From NCBI GenBank assembly GCA_013298695.1, contig JAAFIS010000002.1:216935-280934 (forward strand): a DNA stretch of 64,000 bases. Direction: 5' to 3'. The DNA is from Betaproteobacteria bacterium (GTDB lineage Bacteria > Pseudomonadota > Gammaproteobacteria > Burkholderiales > Casimicrobiaceae). Both the position numbers and the translations under genes were made by a program. This document shows, piece after piece, positions 8,219 through 16,789 of the stretch. The stretch's first letter is position 1. Every line of letters starts with the position of its first letter. The notes under the pieces are model-generated. The model was not told where the DNA came from. It ran no database searches and saw nothing but the letters and a program-made list of their open reading frames with translations.

Positions 8219-9796
8219 TTAATACAAGCTGGGCGGGAAGAGCTTAAAAACGACGTTCACAACACGTTGCCACATATTGCGAGCTGGCTGGGAATAGCGC
8301 ACTGCGCGATCATTTTTCCAGGCCATCTTACCCTCCTCGTCGCGAAAGACTTGCCAGCTATTTTCACCGGAGAAGTCATTCTCCATTCGTACCGCGAGCG
8401 ACTCTGCGAGCCGGGGGCTGTCGATCAGAACTCCCATCTCGCTGTTGAAAACTTCTGAGCGCGAATCCAGATTCATTGATCCAACAAACGAGCGCTGACG
8501 ATCAACGACCATGGCTTTCGTATGAAGTCCTACAAAGTTCGAATTCACTGGCGGGGTCTCAGCAAGGAGCTTTCGGAGTGCGGCATCTGCGCGTAACTCA
8601 AACAACTCTGCGCCAGTCTCCAATATTTTTCCTCGCCAGCGCTCGTAATGACTGTTAACCGCCGGAACATCGTGTGACTCAAGTGAATTAGTCAATATGC
8701 GCACGCGCACCCCACGCTGAGCCAAAGCGCGCAAGTCGGCGATGAAATTCGCGTCCGGGATGATGTACGCATTGGTGATAAGTACCTCGCGTTGAGCCGA
8801 GCGCAAAAAAGCGCGAAACGCTTCGGGCATATGGTTGTGTGTTGCTGCATCGCGCGATGGCGAATCAGTGTGCACCGTGCTTGCCCCGGGAAGTAGAACC
8901 GATGAAAGATTCGAAATTGAGCCACGCCAATCGGTACGTCCCGCTAGCAGCCGACGTCCGTGTTCGTCAGCCTGCACCTGAGCCAATGCCGCAACGGCCG
9001 CACTCGATGGGTTTACGCTTTCTACATTCGCCGCCAAAGGGGGGATTGCCTGCACCCAAGCGCTATTCCAGTATCGGTCGAATACTCCACTTGCCTGTCT
9101 TGCAACGTGACCGACACCGAGGACATCGAGATCATGAAAGTTAAACGATTCGTTCCATCCAAGATACTCGTCGCCGATGTTACGACCACCAAGAATCGTA
9201 ACGGTGTTGTCAGCGATCATTTGTTTGTTGTGCATCCGGCGGTTGAGACGTGAGAAATCGGTAACCAATTCGATCGCGCGCGCCACCGGCGCTCGGTGAG
9301 ACCAACCATTGAAGACTCGGATTGAAATATTCGGATTTCGATCAATTTGAGCTAGCGTTGCATCGCGTAGTTCGACGCTATCCATATCGTGAAGCATCGT
9401 ACTCAAATCGTCAACGAGAATGCGTACGCGAACGCCGCGAGCGGCTGCGGCGATTACGCGCGCCATCAACAGTTGGCCCGACTTGTCTCCGAACCAGACG
9501 TAGTATTGCAGATCAAGAGACTGCTTTGCGTTGTCTATCAAAGCTAGACGCCAGGTAAGCGCAGCTTCGTTTCGCTCCAGCAGTAAGAATCCAGATTTAT
9601 CGCTGCCATGTTTGGAGGCGAACTCGCGCTCGACTCCGGCGAGCAATGTGTCCGAGCTAGGAGCGATCGCGGTTGTCACGGGCAACCGCTCAATCAAAGG
9701 TGATTGGACACATCCGCTGAGAAGAAAACTCAGTAAGGCTGCCGCAGCAACCCGCGCCCCGATTGACGGGACGCGTCGAACATCAAAAAACTTCAC
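8219..9796 (-). CDS. Phospholipase D-family lipoprotein, cardiolipin synthase C-like
   Basis: About 525 residues. The lipoprotein signal ends SFLLSGCVQS. There are two HKD motifs: HNKQMIADN...GGRNIGDEY near residue 195 and HTKAMVVDR...GSMNLDSRSEVFNSEMG near 425. Two HKD motifs define phospholipase D and cardiolipin synthase, and this length and the GGRNIGDEY sequence resemble ClsC-type enzymes, which join phosphatidyl groups from two phospholipids. The GTG at 9796 has AAGG suitably placed upstream; a TTG at 9814 is also in frame. It heads the three-gene lipoprotein operon. Confidence 0.85.
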   Translation of the reverse strand: MKFFDVRRVPSIGARVAAAALLSFLLSGCVQSPLIERLPVTTAIAPSSDTLLAGVEREFASKHGSDKSGFLLLERNEAALTWRLALIDNAKQSLDLQYYVWFGDKSGQLLMARVIAAAARGVRVRILVDDLSTMLHDMDSVELRDATLAQIDRNPNISIRVFNGWSHRAPVARAIELVTDFSRLNRRMHNKQMIADNTVTILGGRNIGDEYLGWNESFNFHDLDVLGVGHVARQASGVFDRYWNSAWVQAIPPLAANVESVNPSSAAVAALAQVQADEHGRRLLAGRTDWRGSISNLSSVLLPGASTVHTDSPSRDAATHNHMPEAFRAFLRSAQREVLITNAYIIPDANFIADLRALAQRGVRVRILTNSLESHDVPAVNSHYERWRGKILETGAELFELRADAALRKLLAETPPVNSNFVGLHTKAMVVDRQRSFVGSMNLDSRSEVFNSEMGVLIDSPRLAESLAVRMENDFSGENSWQVFRDEEGKMAWKNDRAVRYSQPARNMWQRVVNVVFKLFPPSLY

Positions 9797-9849
9797 TTCC
9801 TGCCTTTGGCGCAAACCACCGATTGCGGATCGCGTAAGAATTTAAGTCG

Positions 9850-10560
9850 CTACCAACGCGGTTGCTGGCGATACGGATAGTCGCGTGAAATTTGGCGGCC
9901 CGATGAAATTCGCCGTGCCTGGCTCGAGTCAAGCGTGAAGTGATCACCCGGTCCATAGGTTCGACAGTCGCCCGCGAATTCAGCGTCGCTACAGAACAGC
10001 CAGTAGCCTGACTCGACACGTATTGAGGACGCACGATCATTGAAACCTACCGACGCGAGATTGCGGATGCCTCTTGCGTTAACAACATAGGCTTGACCGT
10101 TTAAGTTTGAACCGGAGAACAGTACGGCGCGAGCGCCATTGCCCCAGTTGCCATCGTTTGCCCAGTTGTCGCTGCCGTTCCAGTTACCGCCTCCGTTGCT
10201 GTTACCGCTATTGCCGCTTTGCCAGCCACCCGCGCCGTCAGGAGTCCAACCTAACTCGCGAATTGAAGATACTTTGTCATTCAGGCCCATTACTCTCAGT
10301 GTGTTGTATCGTCCAGCTCCGAGCGTCACGCATGAGCCGCGAAAAAACGCGTCACTACAAATTTGCCACCGCCCCCTATCGATTACGATTGAAGACGCTC
10401 GGTCGTTGTAGCCCTGCTCAGCCAGATTAGCTACGCTGTTATTTGCGCGAAAATTACGACCGTTGAAGTTGTCGTTTTCAAACAAAACAATGTCTGCGTT
10501 AACGGTTGCGGCCGCCCCTGCCGTGAGCAGCAGCGCGCTAACAAATTGACGAATTTTCAT
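9850..10560 (-). CDS. Secreted beta/gamma-crystallin-fold protein
   Basis: A 236-residue protein with a clean signal peptide (LLLTAGAAATVNA, cleavage near residue 22). Two beta/gamma-crystallin domains follow, each of two Greek-key motifs. Three of the four motifs keep the calcium-binding pattern N/D-N/D-x-x-S/T-S: NDRASS near 52, NDKVSS near 94 and NDRASS near 175. The fourth is degenerate (QARRISS). The domains are joined by a Gly/Asn/Trp-rich linker (about residues 105-140). Family members bind calcium in the periplasm or outside the cell. A strong ribosome site (GAGGAGAAC) precedes the ATG. It ends about 50 bases before the phospholipase D-like gene and may share its transcript. Confidence 0.88.
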   Translation of the reverse strand: MKIRQFVSALLLTAGAAATVNADIVLFENDNFNGRNFRANNSVANLAEQGYNDRASSIVIDRGRWQICSDAFFRGSCVTLGAGRYNTLRVMGLNDKVSSIRELGWTPDGAGGWQSGNSGNSNGGGNWNGSDNWANDGNWGNGARAVLFSGSNLNGQAYVVNARGIRNLASVGFNDRASSIRVESGYWLFCSDAEFAGDCRTYGPGDHFTLDSSQARRISSGRQISRDYPYRQQPRW

Positions 10561-10889
10561 AGGTTCTCCTCTTTTGGCAATTGCGATTTATTATTGTGGC
10601 AACCCGCTCGCTGCGCCACTGGCATTTGTTTAGTGATCGCAGTTTTCTAGTCCGCATGAACGCAAATACAACAACCTGTTGAGCAATACGAATGAGTGCT
10701 GGCATTGATGACGTTCGCCTAGTCAGGGCGCAGATGATCAAAGATGGATCGCATCGGTTTCGGGTTCACCCACAGCCTCCGCCGCAATTCGATGTGCGCC
10801 TGTATAGGTTTTGCAGCTAGTAGTTGCTGCGGCGCAGCGTTGCAAAACGATAACATTTGGTAATGTTGTCCGCATCGCTGCTTGCCTAA
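10561..10889. other. Divergent intergenic region, crystallin gene / chromate transporter
   Basis: About 330 bases with no open frame I believe. It must hold the promoters of the crystallin gene (leftward) and of the chromate transporter (rightward). The only structure seen is an inverted repeat, GTTTTGCA at 10808-10815 with TGCAAAAC at 10841-10848, upstream of the transporter start. It could be an operator or a leader hairpin. Confidence 0.4.
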
Positions 10890-11447
10890 GTGCGCCATCA
10901 TTCGCCAATCAACTCGCGCGCACCCACGCACCGCGAATTGTTCGTCGCATTTTTTACCGTGGGCATCAGCGCGTTTGGCGGCGCATTGCCCTGGGCGCGA
11001 CGCGTTGTTGTTGATGATCGAAAGTGGCTTGACGACAAGGCTTTCACCGAGATTCTGACGGTGTGCCAGGCAATCCCTGGGCCGAACGTGATTAACACTG
11101 CGGTGTTTATCGGCGCTAAGTTTCGTGGTATTTCCGGCGCCGTGGTTTCATTCTTGGGTTTGCTCGGTGCGCCTTTTGCCATCGTGCTTATTCTGAGCCA
11201 GCTCTATCACGCGTTTTCGGACATCGCAGCAGTGCGATCGGGAATGAAGGGCATGTCGATTGTCGCAACGGCATATTTGTTTGCGATGTCGCTCAAACTC
11301 GCCAAGCCGTTTCAGAGAAAACCCATCGCTGTTGTGTTGTGCATCGCTGCTGCCATCGCATCAGCTTATTTTCACGTGCACATGGGCTACGTGTTGCTCG
11401 CGGGCGGCTCGGTTGCTGTTGCGCTTTCGAAATGGGGCAAGCTTTGA
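10890..11447 (+). CDS. chrA: Chromate transporter, first half (short-chain CHR protein)
   Basis: A 185-residue membrane protein of the chromate ion transporter family. It starts at GTG 10890. The family signature is present: FFTVGISAFGGALPWARR near residues 20-42 and the conserved CQAIPGPNVIN near 58. Several membrane helices follow. Full-length ChrA has two homologous halves; here each half is its own gene, the short-chain pair arrangement. The second half begins at 11432, inside the end of this one. Substrate may be chromate or another oxyanion; no chrB-type regulator is adjacent. Confidence 0.88.
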   Translation: MRHHSPINSRAPTHRELFVAFFTVGISAFGGALPWARRVVVDDRKWLDDKAFTEILTVCQAIPGPNVINTAVFIGAKFRGISGAVVSFLGLLGAPFAIVLILSQLYHAFSDIAAVRSGMKGMSIVATAYLFAMSLKLAKPFQRKPIAVVLCIAAAIASAYFHVHMGYVLLAGGSVAVALSKWGKL

Positions 11448-11974
11448 AAGACAGCAGCATTTTGATTGACATGGCGATGCTCTACGCAACGCTTTCGCTG
11501 CTTTGCATCGGCGGCACGATTCCGCTAGTGCCCGACATGCACCGCTTTTTTGTCGATTCGCGCGGACTGATGACGACCTCAGAATTCGCAGGTTACATCG
11601 CGCTCGCTCAGGCAGCGCCCGGGCCCAACATTTTGTATGTGGCACTCTTCGGCTATCACGTTGCGGGTATCGCGGGCGCGTTCACAACGCTTGGCGCGAT
11701 CAGCGCGGGTCCGTTCGTTTTCGCAATTCTTGCAAGTAAATTTTTCGCGCGACTGCAAGATAATCCGTGGCGCGAAATTGTGTTGCGTGGGCTTGCGCCG
11801 ATAACAGTTGGCCTGATGCTGGCAGGATGCACGTTGCTCACTGGCGGCTTTCACGACGCGCTTGCGTGGTCAATCGCGGCAATCGCACTCGCTTCGTTTA
11901 TGGCGCTGCCAAAACTGCATCCGCTTTGGCTCATCGGCGCGGGAGCCGTCGTCGGCGCACTCCTTTCACTTTAA
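11432..11974 (+). CDS. chrA: Chromate transporter, second half (short-chain CHR protein)
   Basis: A 180-residue membrane protein homologous to the gene before it: LSLLCIGGTIPLVPDMHRFF and ALAQAAPGPNILYVALFGYHVAGI carry the repeated CHR signature. The ATG at 11432 overlaps the first gene by 16 bases, so translation is probably coupled; an ATG at 11471 is the alternative. Paired half-size CHR proteins are thought to act as a heterodimer of opposite topology. The gene's 3' end overlaps the converging repressor gene by 9 bases. Confidence 0.87.
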   Translation: MGQALKDSSILIDMAMLYATLSLLCIGGTIPLVPDMHRFFVDSRGLMTTSEFAGYIALAQAAPGPNILYVALFGYHVAGIAGAFTTLGAISAGPFVFAILASKFFARLQDNPWREIVLRGLAPITVGLMLAGCTLLTGGFHDALAWSIAAIALASFMALPKLHPLWLIGAGAVVGALLSL

Positions 11975-12247
11975 GGAACTGCCATTTCGTGGCAAATAGT
12001 GCCTACGTTCCGCGTGCACCACGCTGCCGTCGGCTAACTCCAAGATCAAACCCAACTCTCGCGCAATCTCGAACCCCACACCGTAGTTTCGAACGACCTT
12101 AATCTTGCCGCTCATCACCGCGCTCACGGTGCCGTACGCATAACCGCGAAGCTCCGCCCAGGCTTTTAGCGTGGTGCCTTCATGCCGGAGTTTTTGCTTG
12201 ATCTGAGCCGCAGTCATCGGTAAACCTGGGGACGATGCCAATGACAT
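11966..12247 (-). CDS. Small Ner/Nlp-like helix-turn-helix protein
   Basis: A 93-residue DNA-binding protein. The segment MTAAQIKQKLRHEGTTLKAW followed by GYAYGTVSAVMSG resembles the Ner/Nlp or phage repressor type of helix-turn-helix (about residues 11-60). The start at 12247 is chosen because GAGGAG lies about 10 bases upstream; ATG 12280 and GTG 12322 are in-frame alternatives. It is divergent from an Xre-type repressor, with a palindrome between them, the layout of a phage-style switch. Target unknown. It overlaps the end of the chromate transporter gene by 9 bases. Confidence 0.65.
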   Translation of the reverse strand: MSLASSPGLPMTAAQIKQKLRHEGTTLKAWAELRGYAYGTVSAVMSGKIKVVRNYGVGFEIARELGLILELADGSVVHAERRHYLPRNGSSLK

Positions 12248-12272
12248 TTGCGTTTGCTCCTCGTTCAGAGTA

Positions 12273-12314
12273 ATGTGCATGATCCGGTCAGATTCAGACC
12301 GATTATGTGCACAT
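12273..12314. promoter_or_regulatory. Inverted repeat between two divergent repressors, candidate operator
   Basis: The arms 12273-12289 and 12297-12314 are imperfect inverted repeats around a 7-base centre, with core CGGTC-N7-GACCG and outer halves ATGTGCAT / ATGTGCACAT. Its position between the start regions of two divergent helix-turn-helix genes suggests it binds one or both products. Confidence 0.5.
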
Positions 12315-12329
12315 TTATACACATATCTT

Positions 12330-12824
12330 TTGGAAAAGCGTACTTATTTACACTCGCTAGGTGCACGTCTGCTCGAAGAACGTGCTCGCCTTGGACTGAC
12401 GCAGGCAACCGTCGCGCGCGAACTGGGGATTGCGCGAAGAACTCAGATTAATTACGAATCAGGAATGCGGGCGCCGGATGCGACCTATCTTCACGAACTG
12501 CAGAGGCTTGGATTCGATATCGACTACCTTCTTAACGCAGTGCCCGCGTTAATTGGGCGATTCGCTCATAAAGTGGAAGAGTCCAGAGCTAATTTTTCAT
12601 TCCAAGAAGATAGCTCAGACGTAATGCGAGCGTCGATAGTCGCGGTACTTTCGACATGGTTCGACGCAAACGAACCCCCAGCAGACGGGCGCGCGACCAC
12701 CGCGGCCGACATCCAGCGCATCGCCGATGCCGCGCTGGTGCTCGCGGAGGTCTCGAAGTCCACGCAAGAAGTTGAGCATCATCGCGCAAGCATCGTGCGC
12801 TTGATTCAACCACCCAAAGCGTAA
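12330..12824 (+). CDS. Xre-family transcriptional regulator
   Basis: About 164 residues. A classical helix-turn-helix lies near the N-terminus (RLLEERARLGLTQATVAREL then RRTQINYESGMRAPDATYL). The sequence Q-x-x-YE-G-R-x-P-D-x-x-YL is typical of repressors found in prophages and on mobile elements. The C-terminal 80 residues are alpha-helical and unassigned. The start is uncertain: TTG at 12330 gives the compact protein used here, while ATG at 12273 lies within the palindrome. It is divergent from the small Ner-like gene. Confidence 0.72.
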   Translation: MEKRTYLHSLGARLLEERARLGLTQATVARELGIARRTQINYESGMRAPDATYLHELQRLGFDIDYLLNAVPALIGRFAHKVEESRANFSFQEDSSDVMRASIVAVLSTWFDANEPPADGRATTAADIQRIADAALVLAEVSKSTQEVEHHRASIVRLIQPPKA

Positions 12825-12932
12825 GTCTCGACGCGTTGGCTCGCGTTCGCGTTCATTTTTTAGAGCGCGCGCGGTAAACCCGCGCGAGCGCAACGTAACA
12901 TCGCACGCCATTGAAGTACCGACACCACACCT

Positions 12933-14084
12933 ATGACGATTAGCTCGCGGCTTGCGCACATCGCGCCCTTTCATGTCATGGAAATCGCCAATCACGCGCG
13001 AGCGCTCGAAGCCGAGGGGCGCTCAGTGATCCATATGGAAATCGGAGAGCCCGATTTTCCGTCGCCGCCCGACGTGGTGAAAGCCGCGCAAGCGTTTTTG
13101 AGTCGCGGCGAAATTTATTACACGAGCGCACTTGGCGTGCGCGCACTTCGTGAAGCCATTAGTGGACATTACCTGCGCATGTACGGACTGCATGTAGCGC
13201 CCGAACGCATCGTGGTAACCGCAGGCGGCTCGGCCGCGCTGCTCCTGACCTGTGCGCTGTTGGTCGGGCGCGACGATGAAATTCTTCTCACCGATCCCTC
13301 GTATCCCTGCAATCGCCACTTTGTACGTGTGATGGAGGGCGTGCCGACGACGATTCCGGTGGGCGCGGACAAGGCGTATCAGTTCACCGCGAAATTGATT
13401 GAATCGCATTGGCGCAAGCGCACCAAAGGCGTGCTCGTCGCGTCGCCTTCGAATCCCACGGGGACCAGCGTGCGCGAAGGCGAATTGCAGCGCATCGTTG
13501 AATGCGTTCACGCGAATGAAGGCGTCGTCATCTCGGACGAAACCTACGCAGGGCTCAACTATGGTCGCGCGCCGGAAACCGCGCTCGCTTTCAGCGATGA
13601 TGTGTTCTGTGTGAACAGCTTCTCAAAATATTTCACGATGACCGGGTGGCGATTGGGCTGGCTCGTTGCGCCCGAGCGATACGTTCGAAGCCTGGAAACG
13701 CTCGCGCAAAATCTCTACATTTCACCCGCTGCGCTATCCCAGCACGCAGCGCTGGCTTGCTTCACCGACGCTGGATATACGGTTGCGGAGTCGCGCCGCG
13801 AAGAGTTTCAGCGGCGCCGGGATTACATCGTGGAGGCGCTTCGTGGTTTGGGTTTCGAAATCCCGGTGTTGCCCGATTCCGGATTTTTTGTGTATGCAGA
13901 TGTGAGCCAGTTCACCAACGACAGCGAGCGCTTCTGCCTCGATCTGCTCGCGCGCACCGGTGTCGGATTTGCGCCTGGCATCGATTTCGGCACCCATCGC
14001 GCACGCGAGCACGTCAGGATCGCCTACGTTTCGTCGATGGAAAAACTAAAACTTGGAGTGGAGCGGATTGCGCAAGCGCTTTGA
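12933..14084 (+). CDS. Class I/II PLP-dependent aminotransferase
   Basis: A 383-residue fold-type I aminotransferase. The PLP lysine is in NSFSKYFTMTGWRLGW (Lys near residue 234). Other family residues are seen in IGEPDFPSP near 37, SNPTGT near 175 and DETYAGL near 205, and an Arg near 364 (HVRIAYVSS) should bind the substrate carboxylate. The family includes aspartate and alanine transaminases; exact amino acid preference cannot be read here. It stands alone, with an Xre-type regulator upstream on the same strand and a convergent DUF3501 gene downstream. Confidence 0.9.
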   Translation: MTISSRLAHIAPFHVMEIANHARALEAEGRSVIHMEIGEPDFPSPPDVVKAAQAFLSRGEIYYTSALGVRALREAISGHYLRMYGLHVAPERIVVTAGGSAALLLTCALLVGRDDEILLTDPSYPCNRHFVRVMEGVPTTIPVGADKAYQFTAKLIESHWRKRTKGVLVASPSNPTGTSVREGELQRIVECVHANEGVVISDETYAGLNYGRAPETALAFSDDVFCVNSFSKYFTMTGWRLGWLVAPERYVRSLETLAQNLYISPAALSQHAALACFTDAGYTVAESRREEFQRRRDYIVEALRGLGFEIPVLPDSGFFVYADVSQFTNDSERFCLDLLARTGVGFAPGIDFGTHRAREHVRIAYVSSMEKLKLGVERIAQAL

Positions 14085-14133
14085 TCGGCGCTTTTGGCTT
14101 TCAGATTAGGCCGCATCAGCTTTGGGCGTATAA

Positions 14134-14214
14134 CGCCCACTTTATTGGGCTGTAGTTGAATTTATAATACTTTTTGATAATAAATATAAAAAGTGTTTCG
14201 CCCATTTAAATTAG
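14134..14214. repeat. Paired-palindrome intergenic element, copy 2
   Basis: First palindrome CGCCCACTTTATTGGGC at 14134-14150, then a 48-base AT-rich spacer, then the second unit starting CGCCCATTTAAA at 14199. It lies between the converging aminotransferase and DUF3501 genes. A further small inverted repeat, GGGCGTATAACGCCC, overlaps its left edge at 14124-14138. Confidence 0.7.
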
Positions 14215-14248
14215 CGATTTAACGGCTAAGCTGTACTTTAAAACGGCC

Positions 14249-14275
14249 AAAAAAAAGCGACCCGAAAGTCGCTTT
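14249..14275 (-). terminator. Rho-independent terminator of the DUF3501 gene
   Basis: Read on the minus strand: an 8-bp stem (AAAGCGAC / GTCGCTTT) with a 6-base loop, followed by a run of T. It lies just past the DUF3501 stop codon at 14293. Confidence 0.85.
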
Positions 14276-14292
14276 CTTTCGCGCGGGGCGAA

Positions 14293-14892
14293 CTATTTGA
14301 GATCAGCAACTAATGCGTTGCGGATGGCCTGCGGCAGCGGATTGATCGCCGCTTTGTAGCGTGGGTGATCAACGCCGACGGCGAGACCGACGCCGTATTT
14401 CAGCGCCGCTTTCATTTCTTTGGTGAGTTCAAAGCGCAGGAAATGCACGGTCGAAGTGTTGTAGTCGCCATCACGCTCGGCATCTTCATCCGATAAGGAA
14501 TAGAGCTTGGAGCTGCCTTCAACCTGAATCCACACGCGATCTTCAATGCCGATCAGTTGCGAGAGCTGGCGCTTCTTATCCGCCTCGTCTTCGTATTCGA
14601 TCATCATCGTGGCTTTGAGGTTGCCGCCATCAGGAATCAACGGCAAATACGCGTCGATCTCCTCCTGAATGGAAGCAGCGTCAGTTTTGCCTTCGGCGTG
14701 CAGCATTTCCTGAATTTGGAAGCGAACGGTCATCTCGTCTTCGAATTGAAGAGTCAAGTTAGCGCCCAGGTGCACAGTACGATTTTTCTTGTGCGCGAGA
14801 ACTTCCGGACGAAACGTTACGCGACGCTTCGAGTATTCGTCGAGCGACCAAAGGTTAGCCCGCGACAAAACGGGTGTCGATTTTTTAGCCAT
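14293..14892 (-). CDS. DUF3501 family protein
   Basis: A 199-residue protein matching DUF3501 along its whole length: YSKRRVTFRPEVLAHKKNR near the N-terminus, FQIQEMLHAEG near 65, DAYLPLIPDGGNLKATMMIE near 90 and a conserved end HFLRFELT...GVDHPRY. In many proteobacteria the gene follows a rubrerythrin or an iron-sulfur oxidoreductase gene, suggesting an oxidative-stress link, but neither partner is next to it here. No catalytic residues can be named. ATG at 14892 is chosen for its fit to the family's N-terminus; longer frames upstream are not supported. Confidence 0.85.
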   Translation of the reverse strand: MAKKSTPVLSRANLWSLDEYSKRRVTFRPEVLAHKKNRTVHLGANLTLQFEDEMTVRFQIQEMLHAEGKTDAASIQEEIDAYLPLIPDGGNLKATMMIEYEDEADKKRQLSQLIGIEDRVWIQVEGSSKLYSLSDEDAERDGDYNTSTVHFLRFELTKEMKAALKYGVGLAVGVDHPRYKAAINPLPQAIRNALVADLK

Positions 14893-15147
14893 GATCCTTA
14901 AATTCCGTGTCCGATACACAAGCGGCCGACATCCTTCTTTGGGACGCCTAGCGCGGCTTAACGACATGCTCCGCTGCTACGCGACTCGTAGACGCTTCCG
15001 AATTGCTGGAAGCCTACGTCCGCTCCATGCGTGCAGCGTGTTGCTCTGAGAGTCTTATTTTAAGGTCGGGGTTCCTAAAAAACTAGGGTTTTCATCCGCT
15101 GGATTACTCTATTTTCTTGCGAACTACCGACGCAAGCGGCGACAGTA

Positions 15148-15185
15148 GCGCGCACAGAGTGAGCGTTTGCTCACTCTGTGCGCGC
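15148..15185. terminator. Perfect 17-bp hairpin downstream of malate synthase
   Basis: The arms 15148-15164 and 15169-15185 are exactly complementary over 17 bp with a 4-base loop. The stem core is CACAGAGTGAGC. Neither strand has a T-run after it, so it is not a standard intrinsic terminator. It begins 12 bases past the aceB stop codon and may block 3' decay or help Rho-dependent ending. The surrounding gap, 14893-15196, holds nothing else I recognise. Confidence 0.6.
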
Positions 15186-15196
15186 TTTCCTGAGCC

Positions 15197-16789
15197 TTAT
15201 TCGATCTCTTCGTACAGAGGCAGGGTGAGGAATTCAGCGAACGCGTCCTGCGTGCTCATCTGAACAAAGATGTCGGCTGCGCGATCAAACTTCCCAACAA
15301 ATCCGCCGGCTTTAATTTTTGCCAGCTCTTCCGGAACCAGCGCCTTGACCATTTCAGCGCTGACTTTGCGACCGTCATCGAGCACACCTTTTGGTGAACG
15401 AATCCACTGCCAGACTTGACTGCGTGAGATCTCAGCGGTCGCCGCATCTTCCATAAGATTGTGAATCGGCACACAGCCATTGCCTGCGAGCCACGCACCG
15501 AGGTAATGAATACCGACGTTGATATTCAGCCGCAAACCCGCTTCGGTGATTGGCGTTTCTGGCTGGAAATTGAGTAGATCGGCTGCGCTAACGTTCACGT
15601 CTTCGCGCGTTTTGCCCCACTGGTTTGGCTTATCGCCGAGCACCTCGACGAATTCCTTCATTGACGCTTCGACGAGCCCAGGATGCGCAACCCAACCACC
15701 GTCATAACCATCGGTGGCATCGCGGCGTTTATCGCCAATAATCCCGGCCATTGCGGCTTCATTCTTTGCCGGATCGTTCTTGATCGGAATCAGCGCGCTC
15801 ATCCCGCCGATAGCGGGCGCGCCGCGCTTATGACACGTCTTCAACAACAGCAACGCGTAGGCGCGCATGAACGGCGCGGTCATCGTCACTTTCGCGCGAT
15901 CTGCGAGGCAGAAATTTTTATCGAGCTTGAATTTCTTGATGCACGAAAAGATGTAATCCCAACGACCCGCGTTTAACCCTGCACTGTGCTCGCGCAATTC
16001 GTAGAGGATCTCTTCCATCTCGAACGCAGCGACGATAGTCTCGATCAACACTGTGGCTTTGATCGTGCCCTGCGGCAGGCCAAGCTCGTTCTGTGTCATC
16101 ACAAAAATATCGTTCCAGAGTCGCGCTTCAAGGTGCGACTCCATTTTTGGAAGATAGAAAAAGGGTCCCGCGCCGCGTGCGATCTGTTCTTTCGCGTTGT
16201 GGAACATGAAAAGTGCGAAGTCAAAGATGCCGCCGCTAACTCGCTCGCCGTCGATCAACACATGCTTTTCGTCGAGATGCCAGCCGCGGGGGCGCACTTG
16301 CAACGTGGCGATGATGTCGTTGAGGCGATAGCTTTTCCCGTTTTGTTCTAGCGACAATTCTCGACGAATCGCTCGTTTCAGGTTAATCTGACCCTGAATT
16401 TGATTCGACCAACTCGGTGAATTGGAATCCTCAAAATCAGTCATGTAGGAATCAGCGCCAGAATTAAAGGCGTTGATCACCATTTTCGCTTCAACCGGAC
16501 CCGTGATTTCCACGCGTCTGCGCTCGAGTGCTTTGGGCAATGGCGCTACTTTCCAAGACGCATCCTCGCGAATGTGCTTCGTTGACACCAGAAAATCGGG
16601 TCGTTCGCCAGCATCCAAACGAAGCGCGCGCTCGGCACGAGCGGCCAACAGTGCGGTGCGCCGCGGCTGAAATGCGCGGTGTAATTTCGAGACAAGCTGC
16701 AGCGCCTCCGGCGCCAAAATCGCGGCGAAGTCATCGGAAATCGGCGCGTTGATCTGCATGCCAGGCGGGAGCGAAATAGGAATAGTCAC
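15197..16789 (-). CDS. aceB: Malate synthase A
   Basis: A 530-residue malate synthase of the A type. It condenses glyoxylate with acetyl-CoA to malate, the second step of the glyoxylate shunt. Signature stretches are DFEDSNSPSW near 118, RPRGWHLDEKH near 167, the conserved LPKMESHLEARLWND near 213 and the lid region NVGIHYLGAWLAGNGCVPI near 426; the base Asp is expected in MEDAATAEISRSQVWQW near 450. Isocitrate lyase is not in the window. Length fits the family (about 530). The ATG at 16789 suits the start MTIPISLPPGMQI. Confidence 0.97.
   Translation of the reverse strand: MTIPISLPPGMQINAPISDDFAAILAPEALQLVSKLHRAFQPRRTALLAARAERALRLDAGERPDFLVSTKHIREDASWKVAPLPKALERRRVEITGPVEAKMVINAFNSGADSYMTDFEDSNSPSWSNQIQGQINLKRAIRRELSLEQNGKSYRLNDIIATLQVRPRGWHLDEKHVLIDGERVSGGIFDFALFMFHNAKEQIARGAGPFFYLPKMESHLEARLWNDIFVMTQNELGLPQGTIKATVLIETIVAAFEMEEILYELREHSAGLNAGRWDYIFSCIKKFKLDKNFCLADRAKVTMTAPFMRAYALLLLKTCHKRGAPAIGGMSALIPIKNDPAKNEAAMAGIIGDKRRDATDGYDGGWVAHPGLVEASMKEFVEVLGDKPNQWGKTREDVNVSAADLLNFQPETPITEAGLRLNINVGIHYLGAWLAGNGCVPIHNLMEDAATAEISRSQVWQWIRSPKGVLDDGRKVSAEMVKALVPEELAKIKAGGFVGKFDRAADIFVQMSTQDAFAEFLTLPLYEEIE

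Noticed and set aside
12865-12890. GC-rich hairpin after the Xre gene as a terminator
   Set aside because: The T-run precedes the stem on the plus strand and none follows it on either strand in the right place.
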